64,000 nucleotides of DNA from Clostridia bacterium (GTDB lineage: Bacteria > Bacillota > Clostridia > Lachnospirales > Lachnospiraceae): NCBI GenBank assembly GCA_003249225.1, contig QKJQ01000024.1:1-64000 (forward strand). The letters run 5' to 3'. The stretch's first letter is position 1, and each line of letters starts with the position of its first letter. The translations under genes were made by a program, and so were the position numbers. The notes under the pieces are model-generated. The model had not been told where the DNA came from, ran no database searches, and saw only the letters and a program-made list of their open reading frames with translations. Shown piece after piece: positions 36,006 to 45,257 of this stretch.

Positions 36006-36142
36006 CTGGAAATTGTATCAATTACACATTCAAATCAAATATTCCTTGATTAAACTTTTACCGAATCATTCCTCAATTCATCCTTATAGATTATGCCTGC
36101 ATAACCTTCAATCATTCCATGCTTCAGTTACTCTCTGTGTCC

Positions 36143-37324
36143 CTATTCCATCAGATCCTTCAGAAACGATGTACCTGAGATCTTCTGCGGTACTCCAAAA
36201 TACTCCAGTATGGTCGCTCCGATGTCTGCATACGTCGGTCTGGTTCCAAGGTTGTTGTCAGCTTTTACCTTCTTACCATAAGCCACCAACGGAATGTATT
36301 CTCTGGAGTGGTCTGTCGACGGTGTGGATGGGTCACATCCATGGTCTGCCGTGATCATTAAGACGTCATCTTCTTTTAAAAGTGCTAGGATTCTGGGCAG
36401 CTGCTCGTCGAAGTAGGTCAGTGCTTTGGCATAGCCTTCCACGTCATTCCGGTGTCCATAGATCATGTCAAAGTCCACAAGATTCGTAAAACATAATCCT
36501 TCGAATTCTTTCTGCATCCAGTCAATGGTAAGTTCGATGCCCTCTGCATTGCTGTGGCTTCTCACATACTCTGTAATTCCGCTCTCGGCAAAGATATCAA
36601 TGATTTTGCCGATCGACAGGACATCGAGTCCGGCATCCTTCAGCTGTGTCAGTATCGTATGTCCCGGTGGCACCAGCGAATAGTCATGACGATCAGCAGT
36701 ACGCTGAAAGTCCGGATAAACACCGGTAAATGGTCTTGCGATTACACGTCCTACACCATATTCACCAACACAGAGCTCTCTTGCGATCTCACAGTACCGG
36801 TACAGCTCCTGTAATGGTACGATATCATTATGAGCTGCAATCTGAAGAACACTGTCTGCGGATGTATAGACGATCAGCGCTCCGGTCTCCACATGCTCTT
36901 TCCCGTAATCACGGATAACATCTGTGCCGGAATAAGGTAGGTTGCACAGGATCTTTCTTCCTGTCTTTTCTTCCAGTTTATCAAGTAACTCTTTGGGAAA
37001 GCCTTCCGGAAAGGTCGGCAGTGGTTTTTCAGAAATCAATCCTGCAATCTCCCAGTGTCCTACGGTCGTATCTTTTCCACGTGATTTTTCTGCCAGTCTT
37101 GCATAGGTACCTTCCGGCTTTTGGGTAACAGAATGTACCATAGCTCTAACTTCGTCTAATCCATCAATATGAAATAATCCTAATCGTTCCATGTTTGGCA
37201 TGGAAAATGCTTTGCTGGTTGCCGCGGCACGAATTGTGTTGCTGCCTTCATCACCAAAATCAGCAGCATCCGGCAATTCGCCAACACCAACACTGTCAAG
37301 AACAATAATAAACACTCGTTTCAT
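36143..37324 (-). CDS. deoB: Phosphopentomutase
   Basis: A 393-residue alkaline-phosphatase-superfamily enzyme interconverting ribose (deoxyribose) 1- and 5-phosphate in nucleoside use. The start MKRVFIIVLDSVGVGELPDA and the metal-site blocks DTTVGHWEIAG, GKIIDIFA and TADHGCDPSTPSTDHSRE are diagnostic. The start at 37324 follows GAGGAT; the length matches the family. Confidence 0.95.
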   Translation of the reverse strand: MKRVFIIVLDSVGVGELPDAADFGDEGSNTIRAAATSKAFSMPNMERLGLFHIDGLDEVRAMVHSVTQKPEGTYARLAEKSRGKDTTVGHWEIAGLISEKPLPTFPEGFPKELLDKLEEKTGRKILCNLPYSGTDVIRDYGKEHVETGALIVYTSADSVLQIAAHNDIVPLQELYRYCEIARELCVGEYGVGRVIARPFTGVYPDFQRTADRHDYSLVPPGHTILTQLKDAGLDVLSIGKIIDIFAESGITEYVRSHSNAEGIELTIDWMQKEFEGLCFTNLVDFDMIYGHRNDVEGYAKALTYFDEQLPRILALLKEDDVLMITADHGCDPSTPSTDHSREYIPLVAYGKKVKADNNLGTRPTYADIGATILEYFGVPQKISGTSFLKDLME

Positions 37325-37462
37325 ATAGCTATCCTCGTTTCTGCACTGCTCTTTAGCACATTTTACTTTGTACAGCAGTGCCTGTACAAAGCTTGATTTT
37401 TCTAGGGATACTTGTAACAATCCTTATATAACCATTCGCATCTATAAATTGTTGCCTTCTGC

Positions 37463-37555
37463 ATATACCTTTGTATTTCTTGTACCTCAGCACGTCTATG
37501 TACCTCAACGCCTCAATATACCTATGTACTTCTATATACCTTTGTACTTCTATGT
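37463..37555. repeat. Degenerate 18-nt tandem repeats
   Basis: About five units with an 18-nt period, read on the minus strand as variants of AGAAGTACAWAGGTATAT and TGAGG-rich units with GAGGTACAT. They fill the gap between the 848-residue gene and deoB. No reading frame uses them. Confidence 0.6.
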
Positions 37556-37577
37556 GTCACTGTTTCCACAGAACTGC

Positions 37578-40124
37578 TTACTCTATATAGCTGTAAAATC
37601 TGTTGCCACTTTCTTCAAATAACGCTTCTGCTTCTTCCAGCGACAAGGTCCTTGCTTTCCCGGCATCCGGATCAATAAAAGAAATCTCTGATGAGCTATA
37701 CGCATAAATCAAAACCGTATCCGTAGAATTAATGACTGCGAGCACCGGTCTGCGCTGATAGATGTAATACAGCGCCTCATCCATTGTAATTCCTTTTAAA
37801 TTCACTGGTGTGATATTTATATAATCTTTGAGCCAGTCACCTATGGATTTTTCTTCAAATGTAAAGGAAGAGGTGTCCACATCCAGACTTTTATAAGCTA
37901 ACAGCATTTTTATGGATGCCTGAAGGCTGGTCATTGAGGTTCCACTGTAATATGGTGTAATCTCACTGATCGTACGGGATTTTCCTTTAACGCCACGTTC
38001 CCATACAATCAGACCGTTGCTTTCAATGACAGCACCAACTCCTTCGTCACCGTCAGCAAGCCTTATTGCTTCCGATGCATCCGTTGTTACCAGCATGATC
38101 TTACCAAAAGAGCAGGTCATGTATTGTGTCGCTCTGGTTTCGGATTCCGTTATGCGTACTGTCGTATCTTCTTCCAGTACTGTATTCACCGTCATAGCAA
38201 CGGTTGGAATGGATTCGATCTTATAGTTAGCCGGGAAACTGATGTAATACTCCGTCAGACACTGATCTGTAACTCGTGTCGTCAGATATACCTGAGTTGA
38301 GGTTGTCGTCGTGCGGTTCAGAATAGCTTCCGAATCTATTGTCTCATAAGATAATTCTAAAGAGTTGCGCTTCTGTACCCGGTTCAACGTTATTACATTC
38401 CCACTTACCGATGCATCTGTTATGTAGATACCTTCTTTTTCATATTCCTTAAGTACATTTCCATCAAAATCTATGATGGCAACCTTATACATCGGAATGG
38501 TCGATGTTCCATCTGCATTCTTTATAATATCCGCAGTTTTTGCCACACCATAGATTATGTTCTCATCGATCTTACCAAGGACCCGGATCACTTCATCTTC
38601 ACCGACTGTTATAGCATCCTTCGAGCCATCTTCAAGATTCGTGATCAGAATGCTCTTTGATTTCGTATCATCTTCGGTCTGCTGCCACGCTGCTTTTTCT
38701 TTTGTTTTTGAGAAAATGATATTATCTTCCGGAACATTTTCCTCCAGAATACTAAATTCTTTTGTCGTCAGATTATAGGTATAGATCGTATCATAGATTG
38801 TGATGTACAGAAGGTCATATTCATTCATGAAGATAAATGAATTCTTCTGCGCCTGCATGATCTGGTACGTCGTTGACATCGGGAAGTAAGCCTTCTCCTC
38901 GATTCGGTCTTCACTTTTATAATACCGGTACAGTACAATTCCGACCCTGCCCTCGTATTCTCCGCGGTTCATATAGCCGTATGCAACAAAATCAATGTTC
39001 CCGTTGTCATCCATCCGCAGGATTTCAATATCGCTGTTGTCATAAAGATCGAGAAGATAATTCCCCGGTTCACGGAAGCTGAACACATTCGTCATTGTAT
39101 TTTCTGCATAATCATAGCTCCAGAGCTCATGACTGCGAACAAAAGAAATGTACTTATTGTTGTTGGAGGTGAAGATCTCCATATTCGTATCATTTGTTAT
39201 TCCTATTTTCAGATCCGCAGCTGAAAGACTTGTCAGATCGACGTCATAAAGTGCTTCCATTGTCCGCTCATAGTTGTAAAGGTAGGTCCGGATCTCGGTA
39301 TAAAGAAAACGGAAATTCTCTGTAACCGTATAATACTCGATTCCGCTTCCCGTCTGCACCGAAACAATATAGTTCAGTACAACGGAAGCCGATCCGTCAT
39401 AATAATCTGTGATTGTTGGCACCATCTCATAAACAACAGTCGGTGCCAGAGTTCCCCAACTTACCATATCCCAGTTCGAATAGATATCAACTTTGGCAAA
39501 GGAAGAGGTATCCGAGTTTGACTTTGTCTCAAGATTCTTTTGAATCAGTTCTTCATTCTCCTTGAGCAAAGCACTGTTGTGGAACCACTCCACATAGTCA
39601 AGCTTTTCTGTGAGGTAACCGCCGCTGTACATCTTCAGCCTTGTATAATAATAGATTCGCTTACTGGTATTTGTAATTAATGTGATCCGAACAGCATACT
39701 CAGCGCCTTCTGTCATCGGATTCTGAATCTTGATCTTTGCTGTCTTCCTGTTATCCTCTATGCTAAGCGCACTAATCGTTCCGGATTCAAAGAGATTTCC
39801 TGTCTGGACATCGTAGATCTCATACTTCATCCTTCGGACAACACTTTCATTCTCAGTAATCAGCAGGGTAAATGTCTGGTCAGATGTTAACGGAGTGATG
39901 GTCTCCCTGATCTGCATTTCATCAAGATTTGAGGTATAACCGTATAAAAGGTTCACTTCCTCGTCATTAATGAGCATGGATATGTTCGGCAGCGTCGCAT
40001 CGCTCATTTCTGTGGTGTCTTTCGTAATATCAAAACTCTGTACCGTGAGATAATTCTTGCTGAAGTAGGTCAGCGAACAAATAAATATCACCAATAAGAG
40101 AAGAATCCTGTATCGAATCTTCAT
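37578..40124 (-). CDS. Large membrane-anchored protein with a degenerate C39-like domain
   Basis: An 848-residue protein. An N-terminal signal-anchor (about 4-24) is followed by a beta-rich region (30-200), a propeller-like region with repeated I.Y..... blocks (about 290-560), and a C-terminal C39/papain-like domain (about 720-848). In that domain the position of the catalytic Cys reads GTSMTSLQ and that of the His reads NSTDTVLIYAYSS, so both are lost; the final D-P-D remains. It is probably a surface scaffold or sensor rather than a protease. It is a single gene between a methyltransferase gene and deoB. Confidence 0.65.
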   Translation of the reverse strand: MKIRYRILLLLVIFICSLTYFSKNYLTVQSFDITKDTTEMSDATLPNISMLINDEEVNLLYGYTSNLDEMQIRETITPLTSDQTFTLLITENESVVRRMKYEIYDVQTGNLFESGTISALSIEDNRKTAKIKIQNPMTEGAEYAVRITLITNTSKRIYYYTRLKMYSGGYLTEKLDYVEWFHNSALLKENEELIQKNLETKSNSDTSSFAKVDIYSNWDMVSWGTLAPTVVYEMVPTITDYYDGSASVVLNYIVSVQTGSGIEYYTVTENFRFLYTEIRTYLYNYERTMEALYDVDLTSLSAADLKIGITNDTNMEIFTSNNNKYISFVRSHELWSYDYAENTMTNVFSFREPGNYLLDLYDNSDIEILRMDDNGNIDFVAYGYMNRGEYEGRVGIVLYRYYKSEDRIEEKAYFPMSTTYQIMQAQKNSFIFMNEYDLLYITIYDTIYTYNLTTKEFSILEENVPEDNIIFSKTKEKAAWQQTEDDTKSKSILITNLEDGSKDAITVGEDEVIRVLGKIDENIIYGVAKTADIIKNADGTSTIPMYKVAIIDFDGNVLKEYEKEGIYITDASVSGNVITLNRVQKRNSLELSYETIDSEAILNRTTTTSTQVYLTTRVTDQCLTEYYISFPANYKIESIPTVAMTVNTVLEEDTTVRITESETRATQYMTCSFGKIMLVTTDASEAIRLADGDEGVGAVIESNGLIVWERGVKGKSRTISEITPYYSGTSMTSLQASIKMLLAYKSLDVDTSSFTFEEKSIGDWLKDYINITPVNLKGITMDEALYYIYQRRPVLAVINSTDTVLIYAYSSSEISFIDPDAGKARTLSLEEAEALFEESGNRFYSYIE

Positions 40125-40151
40125 GGCATCCCTTTCTAATCAATTAATTTT

Positions 40152-41438
40152 TTACCGGTTAACGATCCCTGCTCCCTCTTCATCCTCCAGCAAAAGTGCC
40201 GCCAGCATCGGATTCAGTGAAAGTCGGTTCACAACTTCCCGATATTCTTTGATCTTTTCCTTTGATTTACCTGAATTACCGCTCTTGACCGCACGAATCA
40301 GCAGATTCTTCGGCGTATGCGACATATCGATGAACTCCAGGATCTGTACCTTATAACCAAAACACTCGAGCAATTCTGCACGAAGCGAATCTGTCATAAG
40401 GGCTGCCATTCGTTCTTTCATGATTCCGTGCTTTAAAAATGGTCTGACACTGTCTTCTTCGTCCAGTTTATCCGCTGTCAGCTGGCCATTGATCTCATGC
40501 TGGCAGCAAGGAACCGACAAGATGACCTTCGCTCCCCAGGTGACTGCCCTGTGCAATGCAAAGTCCGTTGCAGTATCACAGGCATGAAGGGTAACAACCA
40601 TGTCAACTTTCGTATCTCCGTAATAATTCGCAATATCTCCCTGCAGGAAATTAAGCGATTCATAACCATACCGATCCGCTAAAGACTGGCAGTTCTCTAT
40701 GACTTCTGCTTTCAGATCGAGGCCGGTTATGGTAACGTTCCGACCAAGCTTTTCGTGCAGATAATAATACATGGCAAAGGTGAGATAGGACTTCCCGCAT
40801 CCAAAATCCAGAATACGTATATTATCTTTTCCTTCAAGCACCGGAAGAACATCTTCTATGAATTCCAGGAAGCGGTTCATCTGACGAAACTTGTCGTATT
40901 TTGCCTTAACGACTTTTCCTTCCGCTGTCATGATTCCAAGATCCTGCATGAATGGGATTTTTGTCCCTTCTTCCAACAGATACTTCTTGGTTCTGTTATG
41001 GTCAGCAATCGTGACCATTTCATTCGTCTGCTTCTTCTTAACCTTTATGGTAGCCTTACCCTTCTTCGTAAAGAGCATGGTCACCTGCGCATCCTGGTGG
41101 TTAATCTCGACTTGCTTCAGCATGGATGGAAGCCATTCAAGACATTGATTTAAAAGTTCCTGCTTTGTCATATTATTGTGAAATACCTGTGTGCCGCGAA
41201 AGCTTTCCGCCTGGAAATAAAGTGTTTCCTTTAGCAGAACAGGCCTGATCTTCACTTTCTTTATCTGATCCGGCTGCTTTGCATTACTAAGGATCATCCA
41301 TTCCAGCTGTTCATTGCAATAGGTATCAAGTGTTTTCAGCACCTGTGGATCGTTCGTCTGATTCGGATCATTCTCCTTTGCTGCTGGTTCTTTGTTTATT
41401 CTTATATTATTTATTGTTTTATCATTGTTCTGGCTCAT
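40152..41438 (-). CDS. SAM-dependent methyltransferase (Methyltransf_32 type)
   Basis: A 428-residue protein. The SAM-binding core runs from about 190: LDFGCGKSYLTFAMYYYL (motif I), GLDLK (motif II), DMVVTLHACDTATD and SVPCCQHEI. These are the marks of the Methyltransf_32 family (RRNAD1/METTL25-like), whose members modify rRNA, tRNA or proteins. A basic N-terminal domain spans 50-150. The exact target is unknown. It lies 27 bp upstream of the 848-residue gene and may be cotranscribed. Confidence 0.8.
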   Translation of the reverse strand: MSQNNDKTINNIRINKEPAAKENDPNQTNDPQVLKTLDTYCNEQLEWMILSNAKQPDQIKKVKIRPVLLKETLYFQAESFRGTQVFHNNMTKQELLNQCLEWLPSMLKQVEINHQDAQVTMLFTKKGKATIKVKKKQTNEMVTIADHNRTKKYLLEEGTKIPFMQDLGIMTAEGKVVKAKYDKFRQMNRFLEFIEDVLPVLEGKDNIRILDFGCGKSYLTFAMYYYLHEKLGRNVTITGLDLKAEVIENCQSLADRYGYESLNFLQGDIANYYGDTKVDMVVTLHACDTATDFALHRAVTWGAKVILSVPCCQHEINGQLTADKLDEEDSVRPFLKHGIMKERMAALMTDSLRAELLECFGYKVQILEFIDMSHTPKNLLIRAVKSGNSGKSKEKIKEYREVVNRLSLNPMLAALLLEDEEGAGIVNR

Positions 41439-41651
41439 ACATATCCCTGAATTCTTAGATTATTTGTTTATTATTGTACCTTTTTTTCCTGTAAACTTCA
41501 ACCGATTTCCTGTACATTGATTTTTTCTTGTGGTAGTATAGAAATAAGAACAAAGAATGTATTGCTGTTCATTCTTCGCGCTGAACACAGGAAAATGAAA
41601 ACGTGAAGGAAATTGTTATTCTTTCACACGAATGGAGGAAGATTGATTGAT

Positions 41652-42065
41652 ATGAAAGAGGATTGTATATTTTGTAAACTGGCAAATGGAGTATTTGACA
41701 CCGTGACGGTGTATGAAGATGAGGATTTTCGTGCCATTATGGATATTGCACCGGCAGCAAAAGGACACGTATTGCTGCTTCCAAAAGAACACATGGCCGA
41801 TCTGCTTGAAATGGATGAAAATGTTGCAAATAAGGCACTTCCGATACTGCAGAAAATTGCAAATGCAATGAAAGAAGAATTCAGATGCGATGGCATTAAC
41901 ATGCTGCAGAATAATGGTAAAGCTGCCGGACAGACCGTATTTCATCTGCATTTTCACCTGATTCCACGATATGATGAAGACCATGTCATACTTCCCTGGA
42001 AGACGCTTTCCTATGAAGAAGGTGAGGCTCTTGCCGTTGCCAATTCTATAAAAAAACATCTGTAA
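41652..42065 (+). CDS. HIT-family nucleotide hydrolase/transferase
   Basis: A 137-residue HIT protein with the histidine triad FHLHFHLIPR (about residues 97-106) and the N-terminal CIFCKLANG zinc-type motif. It hydrolyses purine phosphoramidates or dinucleotide phosphates. The ATG at 41652 is family-consistent, with GGAGGA 12 bases upstream; a nearer in-frame TTG at 41643 is possible. Confidence 0.9.
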   Translation: MKEDCIFCKLANGVFDTVTVYEDEDFRAIMDIAPAAKGHVLLLPKEHMADLLEMDENVANKALPILQKIANAMKEEFRCDGINMLQNNGKAAGQTVFHLHFHLIPRYDEDHVILPWKTLSYEEGEALAVANSIKKHL

Positions 42066-42135
42066 CTTCTGGTTAAACATAGCTTAAGAATACAGGATAG
42101 CTTCCTTGCTGTCTTACTTATCACAAAAGTATCTC

Positions 42136-42192
42136 AAAAAAGGTGCTGTTTCATGATTAGAATCGAATCACTGGACAGCACCTTTAATAACA
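42136..42192. terminator. Bidirectional terminator between the HIT gene and murG
   Basis: AAAGGTGCTGT (42138-42148) pairs exactly with ACAGCACCTTT (42175-42185). The T-tract is stronger on the minus strand (CCTTTTTTTG), so it can serve murG as well as the HIT gene. Confidence 0.85.
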
Positions 42193-42254
42193 TTTCATAA
42201 CTATATATTCTTGTAATATTGGCTTTTTCTTTTGTTACTTTACTGTAAAACTGT

Positions 42255-42350
42255 TATTACTTTTCCTTTTGTTTCTTCATTTTTCTTCCTGTTTCCTCTT
42301 GTTGATTCCTGTTTCTTCCTGCTTCTTCCTATTACTTCTCTACTTCCTTA
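42255..42350. repeat. Polypyrimidine/polypurine tract after murG
   Basis: Nearly 90 bases of C/T-rich sequence on the plus strand, with repeated CTTCCTGTTTC-like units. It becomes an A/G-rich run immediately downstream of the murG stop. It looks like slippage-generated simple sequence. Confidence 0.6.
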
Positions 42351-43396
42351 ATCAGCTCATAAATCAGTTCCACGGAATCCTGCAGTTTGCTTTCATTCAT
42401 TTTTTCCAGATACTTGTCTCTCTTGTCCATGACGGTGTTTACTGCTTCCAACAGTGTTTCATTGGACAGGTCTTCTTCTCTTAGAACATAGCTGAATCCC
42501 TGCTGTTCAAAGGATTCTGCATTCAGGATCTGATCACCGCGGCTGGCTGCTGCCGATAAAGGAATCAATATGTTTGGTTTGTGAAGTGCTAAAAGTTCAC
42601 AGATCGCATTCGCACCGGCACGGGATATTACAAGGTCACTCGCTGCCAGCAGATCTCTCAGTTCATCACTGATGTATTCGAACTGAACATATCCGCTCTT
42701 TCCGTTTTGCTTTGCATCCATCTTATTCTTACCGCAAAGATGGATTACATAAAAGTATTTTAACAAGGTAGGAAGCAGGTTCCACACACTTTCATTAAGT
42801 GCCGCCGATCCTGTACTTCCTCCTACGACAAGCAGAATTGGCTTTGCATTGTCGAAGCCGCAGAAAGCTCTCCCTCTTTCTGCACTGCCTTCAAATAATT
42901 CCTTTCGAATCGGTGTTCCGGTAAGAACTGCTTTTTCTTCCGGCAGATACTCAAGTGTCTCCGGAAAGTTTGCGCATACCTTTGTAGCCGATGGGATACA
43001 GATCTTGTTTGCAAGCCCCGGGGTAAGATCTGATTCATGGATAATAACCGGAATTCTGCTATGCTTTGCTGCCAATACGACCGGAACGGCAACAAATCCA
43101 CCTTTTGAAAATACTACATCCGGCTTTAGCTTCTTCAGTAATTCTTTGGCCTGCTGATAACCTTTTATAACTCGTACCGGGTCTGTGAAATTCTTCACAT
43201 CAAAATAACGTCTGAACTTTCCTGATGCAATACCAAAGTATGGAATTCCTTCCTTTTCAATCAGATCTTTTTCGATTCCAAGATAAGACCCAATGTAAGA
43301 AATATCGTACCCCTCTTCTCTTAGTTTTGCAATTAAAGCCAGATTTGGAGTAACATGTCCTGCTGTTCCTCCACCGGTCAATACAATTCGTTTCAT
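42332..43396 (-). CDS. murG: UDP-GlcNAc transferase, lipid II synthesis
   Basis: A 354-residue GT28 enzyme that adds GlcNAc to lipid I at the inner face of the membrane. The N-terminal GGGTAGHVTPNLAL loop, VVFSKGGFVAVPV, VVGGSTGSAALNE and the C-terminal SRAGANAICELLALHKPNILIPL are diagnostic. AGGAGGCG-type sequence precedes the ATG. It lies 24 bp after the TSCPD gene and away from a dcw cluster, as in many Lachnospiraceae. Confidence 0.95.
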   Translation of the reverse strand: MKRIVLTGGGTAGHVTPNLALIAKLREEGYDISYIGSYLGIEKDLIEKEGIPYFGIASGKFRRYFDVKNFTDPVRVIKGYQQAKELLKKLKPDVVFSKGGFVAVPVVLAAKHSRIPVIIHESDLTPGLANKICIPSATKVCANFPETLEYLPEEKAVLTGTPIRKELFEGSAERGRAFCGFDNAKPILLVVGGSTGSAALNESVWNLLPTLLKYFYVIHLCGKNKMDAKQNGKSGYVQFEYISDELRDLLAASDLVISRAGANAICELLALHKPNILIPLSAAASRGDQILNAESFEQQGFSYVLREEDLSNETLLEAVNTVMDKRDKYLEKMNESKLQDSVELIYELIKEVEK

Positions 43397-43420
43397 ATCC
43401 TCTTTCGCCTCCTGGCGGTA

Positions 43421-43666
43421 TTATATTGTTTTTAATGCACGAGCAAGCTGATCCGGACAGGATGTATTCTTTCTGCCGCAGCGGGTTCCTTCGAGCAGGG
43501 AAATCACCTTTTCAACTTCCATACCCTTCACTAGTTTAGAGATTCCTGACAGGTTTCCGTCACATCCACCCTTGAATACAACTTCGCTGACAATCTCTTT
43601 CCCATCTTTTTCTTCCGTTTCAATATGAATCATACTTGAACATACACCACTGGTTTTAAAGTCCAT
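43421..43666 (-). CDS. TSCPD domain protein (TIGR03905 type)
   Basis: An 81-residue small protein with the TSCPD domain: conserved Cys in GVCSS, GGCDGN, TRCGRKNTSCPDQLA. These cysteines resemble those at the C-terminus of some ribonucleotide reductases and likely bind metal. Function is not established. AGGAGG-like sequence precedes the start; probably cotranscribed with murG. Confidence 0.82.
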   Translation of the reverse strand: MDFKTSGVCSSMIHIETEEKDGKEIVSEVVFKGGCDGNLSGISKLVKGMEVEKVISLLEGTRCGRKNTSCPDQLARALKTI

Positions 43667-44033
43667 TTCCTTGTGTTTCCTCCTGTTTGAACCGCAAAGT
43701 GACGGTTCCGTTGTTAAATTATTTGCTTCCCCATTGTATAACAGTCTACCTTAATATGCAAATGCATTTTATGCCTCTTTACAAGACTGCTCTCATAAGG
43801 TACAATTCTAACCAATTACATAATCATGCAGGTGAGGCTCTTATCACTGCCTGAATGATTACGGTTAATGACTTTTGTCCAATTATCATACCTGTATATA
43901 ATGATGTTGGGGCAAACGGTATTTTGTCATGCAAGCATGACTCACACGACCTTTTGACCCTGGTACCATATAATAGGAAGAAACATGGCAAAAGGACACA
44001 ATAAATACAAGCCACGGGCTGATCGGAGGGACC
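43667..44033. other. 367-nt divergent intergenic region
   Basis: It lies between the TSCPD gene (minus) and an EIIC-like permease (plus). It contains a palindrome at 43926-43941 and a TATAAT at 43969-43974 without a good -35 box. An imperfect dyad (ATCATGCAGG / CCTGAATGAT, about 43821-43857) is also present. No gene or known riboswitch was recognised. Confidence 0.45.
43926..43941. promoter_or_regulatory. Palindrome upstream of the EIIC-like gene
   Basis: GTCATGCAAGCATGAC has perfect 7-bp arms and a 2-nt centre, 27 bp before a TATAAT box and about 100 bp upstream of the start. This fits an activator-type site that would compensate for the missing -35 box. Confidence 0.4.
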
Positions 44034-45173
44034 ATGTCTTCAAAGATAAGTAAACAAACAAAGAAAAAATCATCAACGTCGTCAAAAGTAAAATCCCTGC
44101 TTCATCACATTTTTATTGACGGACTCAGCGGTATGGCTCTTGGTCTTTTCGCCACCCTGATCATCGGTACGATCATCAGCCGACTTGGTATCCTGCTTCG
44201 TGATGCCAGCGATGTGCCGTTCCTTATGACATCCGGCACGCTTTTATTCACCATGGGCAAAGTAGCTGCTTCTCTCACCGGTGCAGGTATCGGTTGTGGT
44301 GTGGCGTATAAATACAAAGCTTCTCCTCTCGTATTGCTTGGCGCTGCGACCGCCGGCATGGTCGGTGCTTTTGCAAGCAAGATCCTTGGGGCATCTCTTT
44401 TAAATGATACAGCAGTCATCGTATCGTATGCAGGTCCCGGCGAACCGCTTGGTGCCTTCATAGCATCCTATGCTGCTATTGAAATCGGCCAAAGAGTATC
44501 CGGAAAAACAAAAGTCGATATTCTTATTACGCCCTTCGTTACCATTGTATCCGGCTCTGTCATTGGACTTTTGATCGGACCTCCGATCTCCTCTTTTATT
44601 ACTTGGCTCGGTTCCGTAATCAACTGGGGTGCTGAACAGCAGCCTTTCCTTGTCGGAATTATTGTGTCTGTTTTAATGGGAATTATCCTGACCCTGCCGA
44701 TCAGTTCTGCAGCCATCGGTATTTCGCTTGGATTATCCGGAATCGCCGCAGGTGCTGCTGCTGTTGGATGCTGCTGCCACATGATCGGTTTTGCTGTTGC
44801 AAGTTATAAGGATAACAAAACTGGCGGTCTGCTTGCCCAGGGACTCGGTACCAGTATGCTGCAGATGCCGAATATCCTTCGAAAGCCGATTATTGCCGTT
44901 CCGTCTATTGTTGCAAGCGCGATTCTTGGTCCGATTTCTACCACACTGCTTCAAATGACGAACAATCCGACCGGATCCGGTATGGGAACCTCAGGTCTTG
45001 TTGGCCAGATTATGGCATTCGAAACAATGGCTCCGGATCTTGGTGCAGGAATGGCACTTTTCCAGATTGTTCTGATGCATATAGCACTGCCGGCACTGAT
45101 TGCTTTCCTTGTATCTTTCGTACTTCGTAAGCGTCAGCTCATTCTTCCGGGAGACATGAAATTAGACATCTGA
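44034..45173 (+). CDS. PTS EIIC_2-like membrane permease
   Basis: A 379-residue, roughly ten-helix protein of the PTS_EIIC_2 family, rich in Gly/Ala/Ile and ending in a short cytoplasmic tail. The family lacks the EIIA/EIIB domains, and none are encoded here, so phosphotransfer-coupled transport is doubtful. A Lys/Ser-rich cytoplasmic N-terminus (1-25) precedes the first helix. CGGAGG precedes the ATG. Substrate unknown. Confidence 0.78.
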   Translation: MSSKISKQTKKKSSTSSKVKSLLHHIFIDGLSGMALGLFATLIIGTIISRLGILLRDASDVPFLMTSGTLLFTMGKVAASLTGAGIGCGVAYKYKASPLVLLGAATAGMVGAFASKILGASLLNDTAVIVSYAGPGEPLGAFIASYAAIEIGQRVSGKTKVDILITPFVTIVSGSVIGLLIGPPISSFITWLGSVINWGAEQQPFLVGIIVSVLMGIILTLPISSAAIGISLGLSGIAAGAAAVGCCCHMIGFAVASYKDNKTGGLLAQGLGTSMLQMPNILRKPIIAVPSIVASAILGPISTTLLQMTNNPTGSGMGTSGLVGQIMAFETMAPDLGAGMALFQIVLMHIALPALIAFLVSFVLRKRQLILPGDMKLDI

Positions 45174-45257
45174 TTTCACAGGAACTAACAAAGATTTTAT
45201 TTGCATTTCAATATGTAAAGTATTACAATTTCTACGTTATCTGAAAGGAGATATCGT

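Noticed and set aside
37463..37555. CRISPR array
   Set aside because: Units are contiguous 18-mers without spacers and no cas genes are present; the same applies to the 57484 and 61600 arrays.
37368..37622. Plus-strand frame across the 18-nt repeats
   Set aside because: The tyrosine/valine-rich translation arises from the repeats and has no start signal.
43820..44030. Riboswitch before the EIIC-like gene
   Set aside because: The dyads do not match any riboswitch consensus I can recall, and there is no terminator-antiterminator pair.
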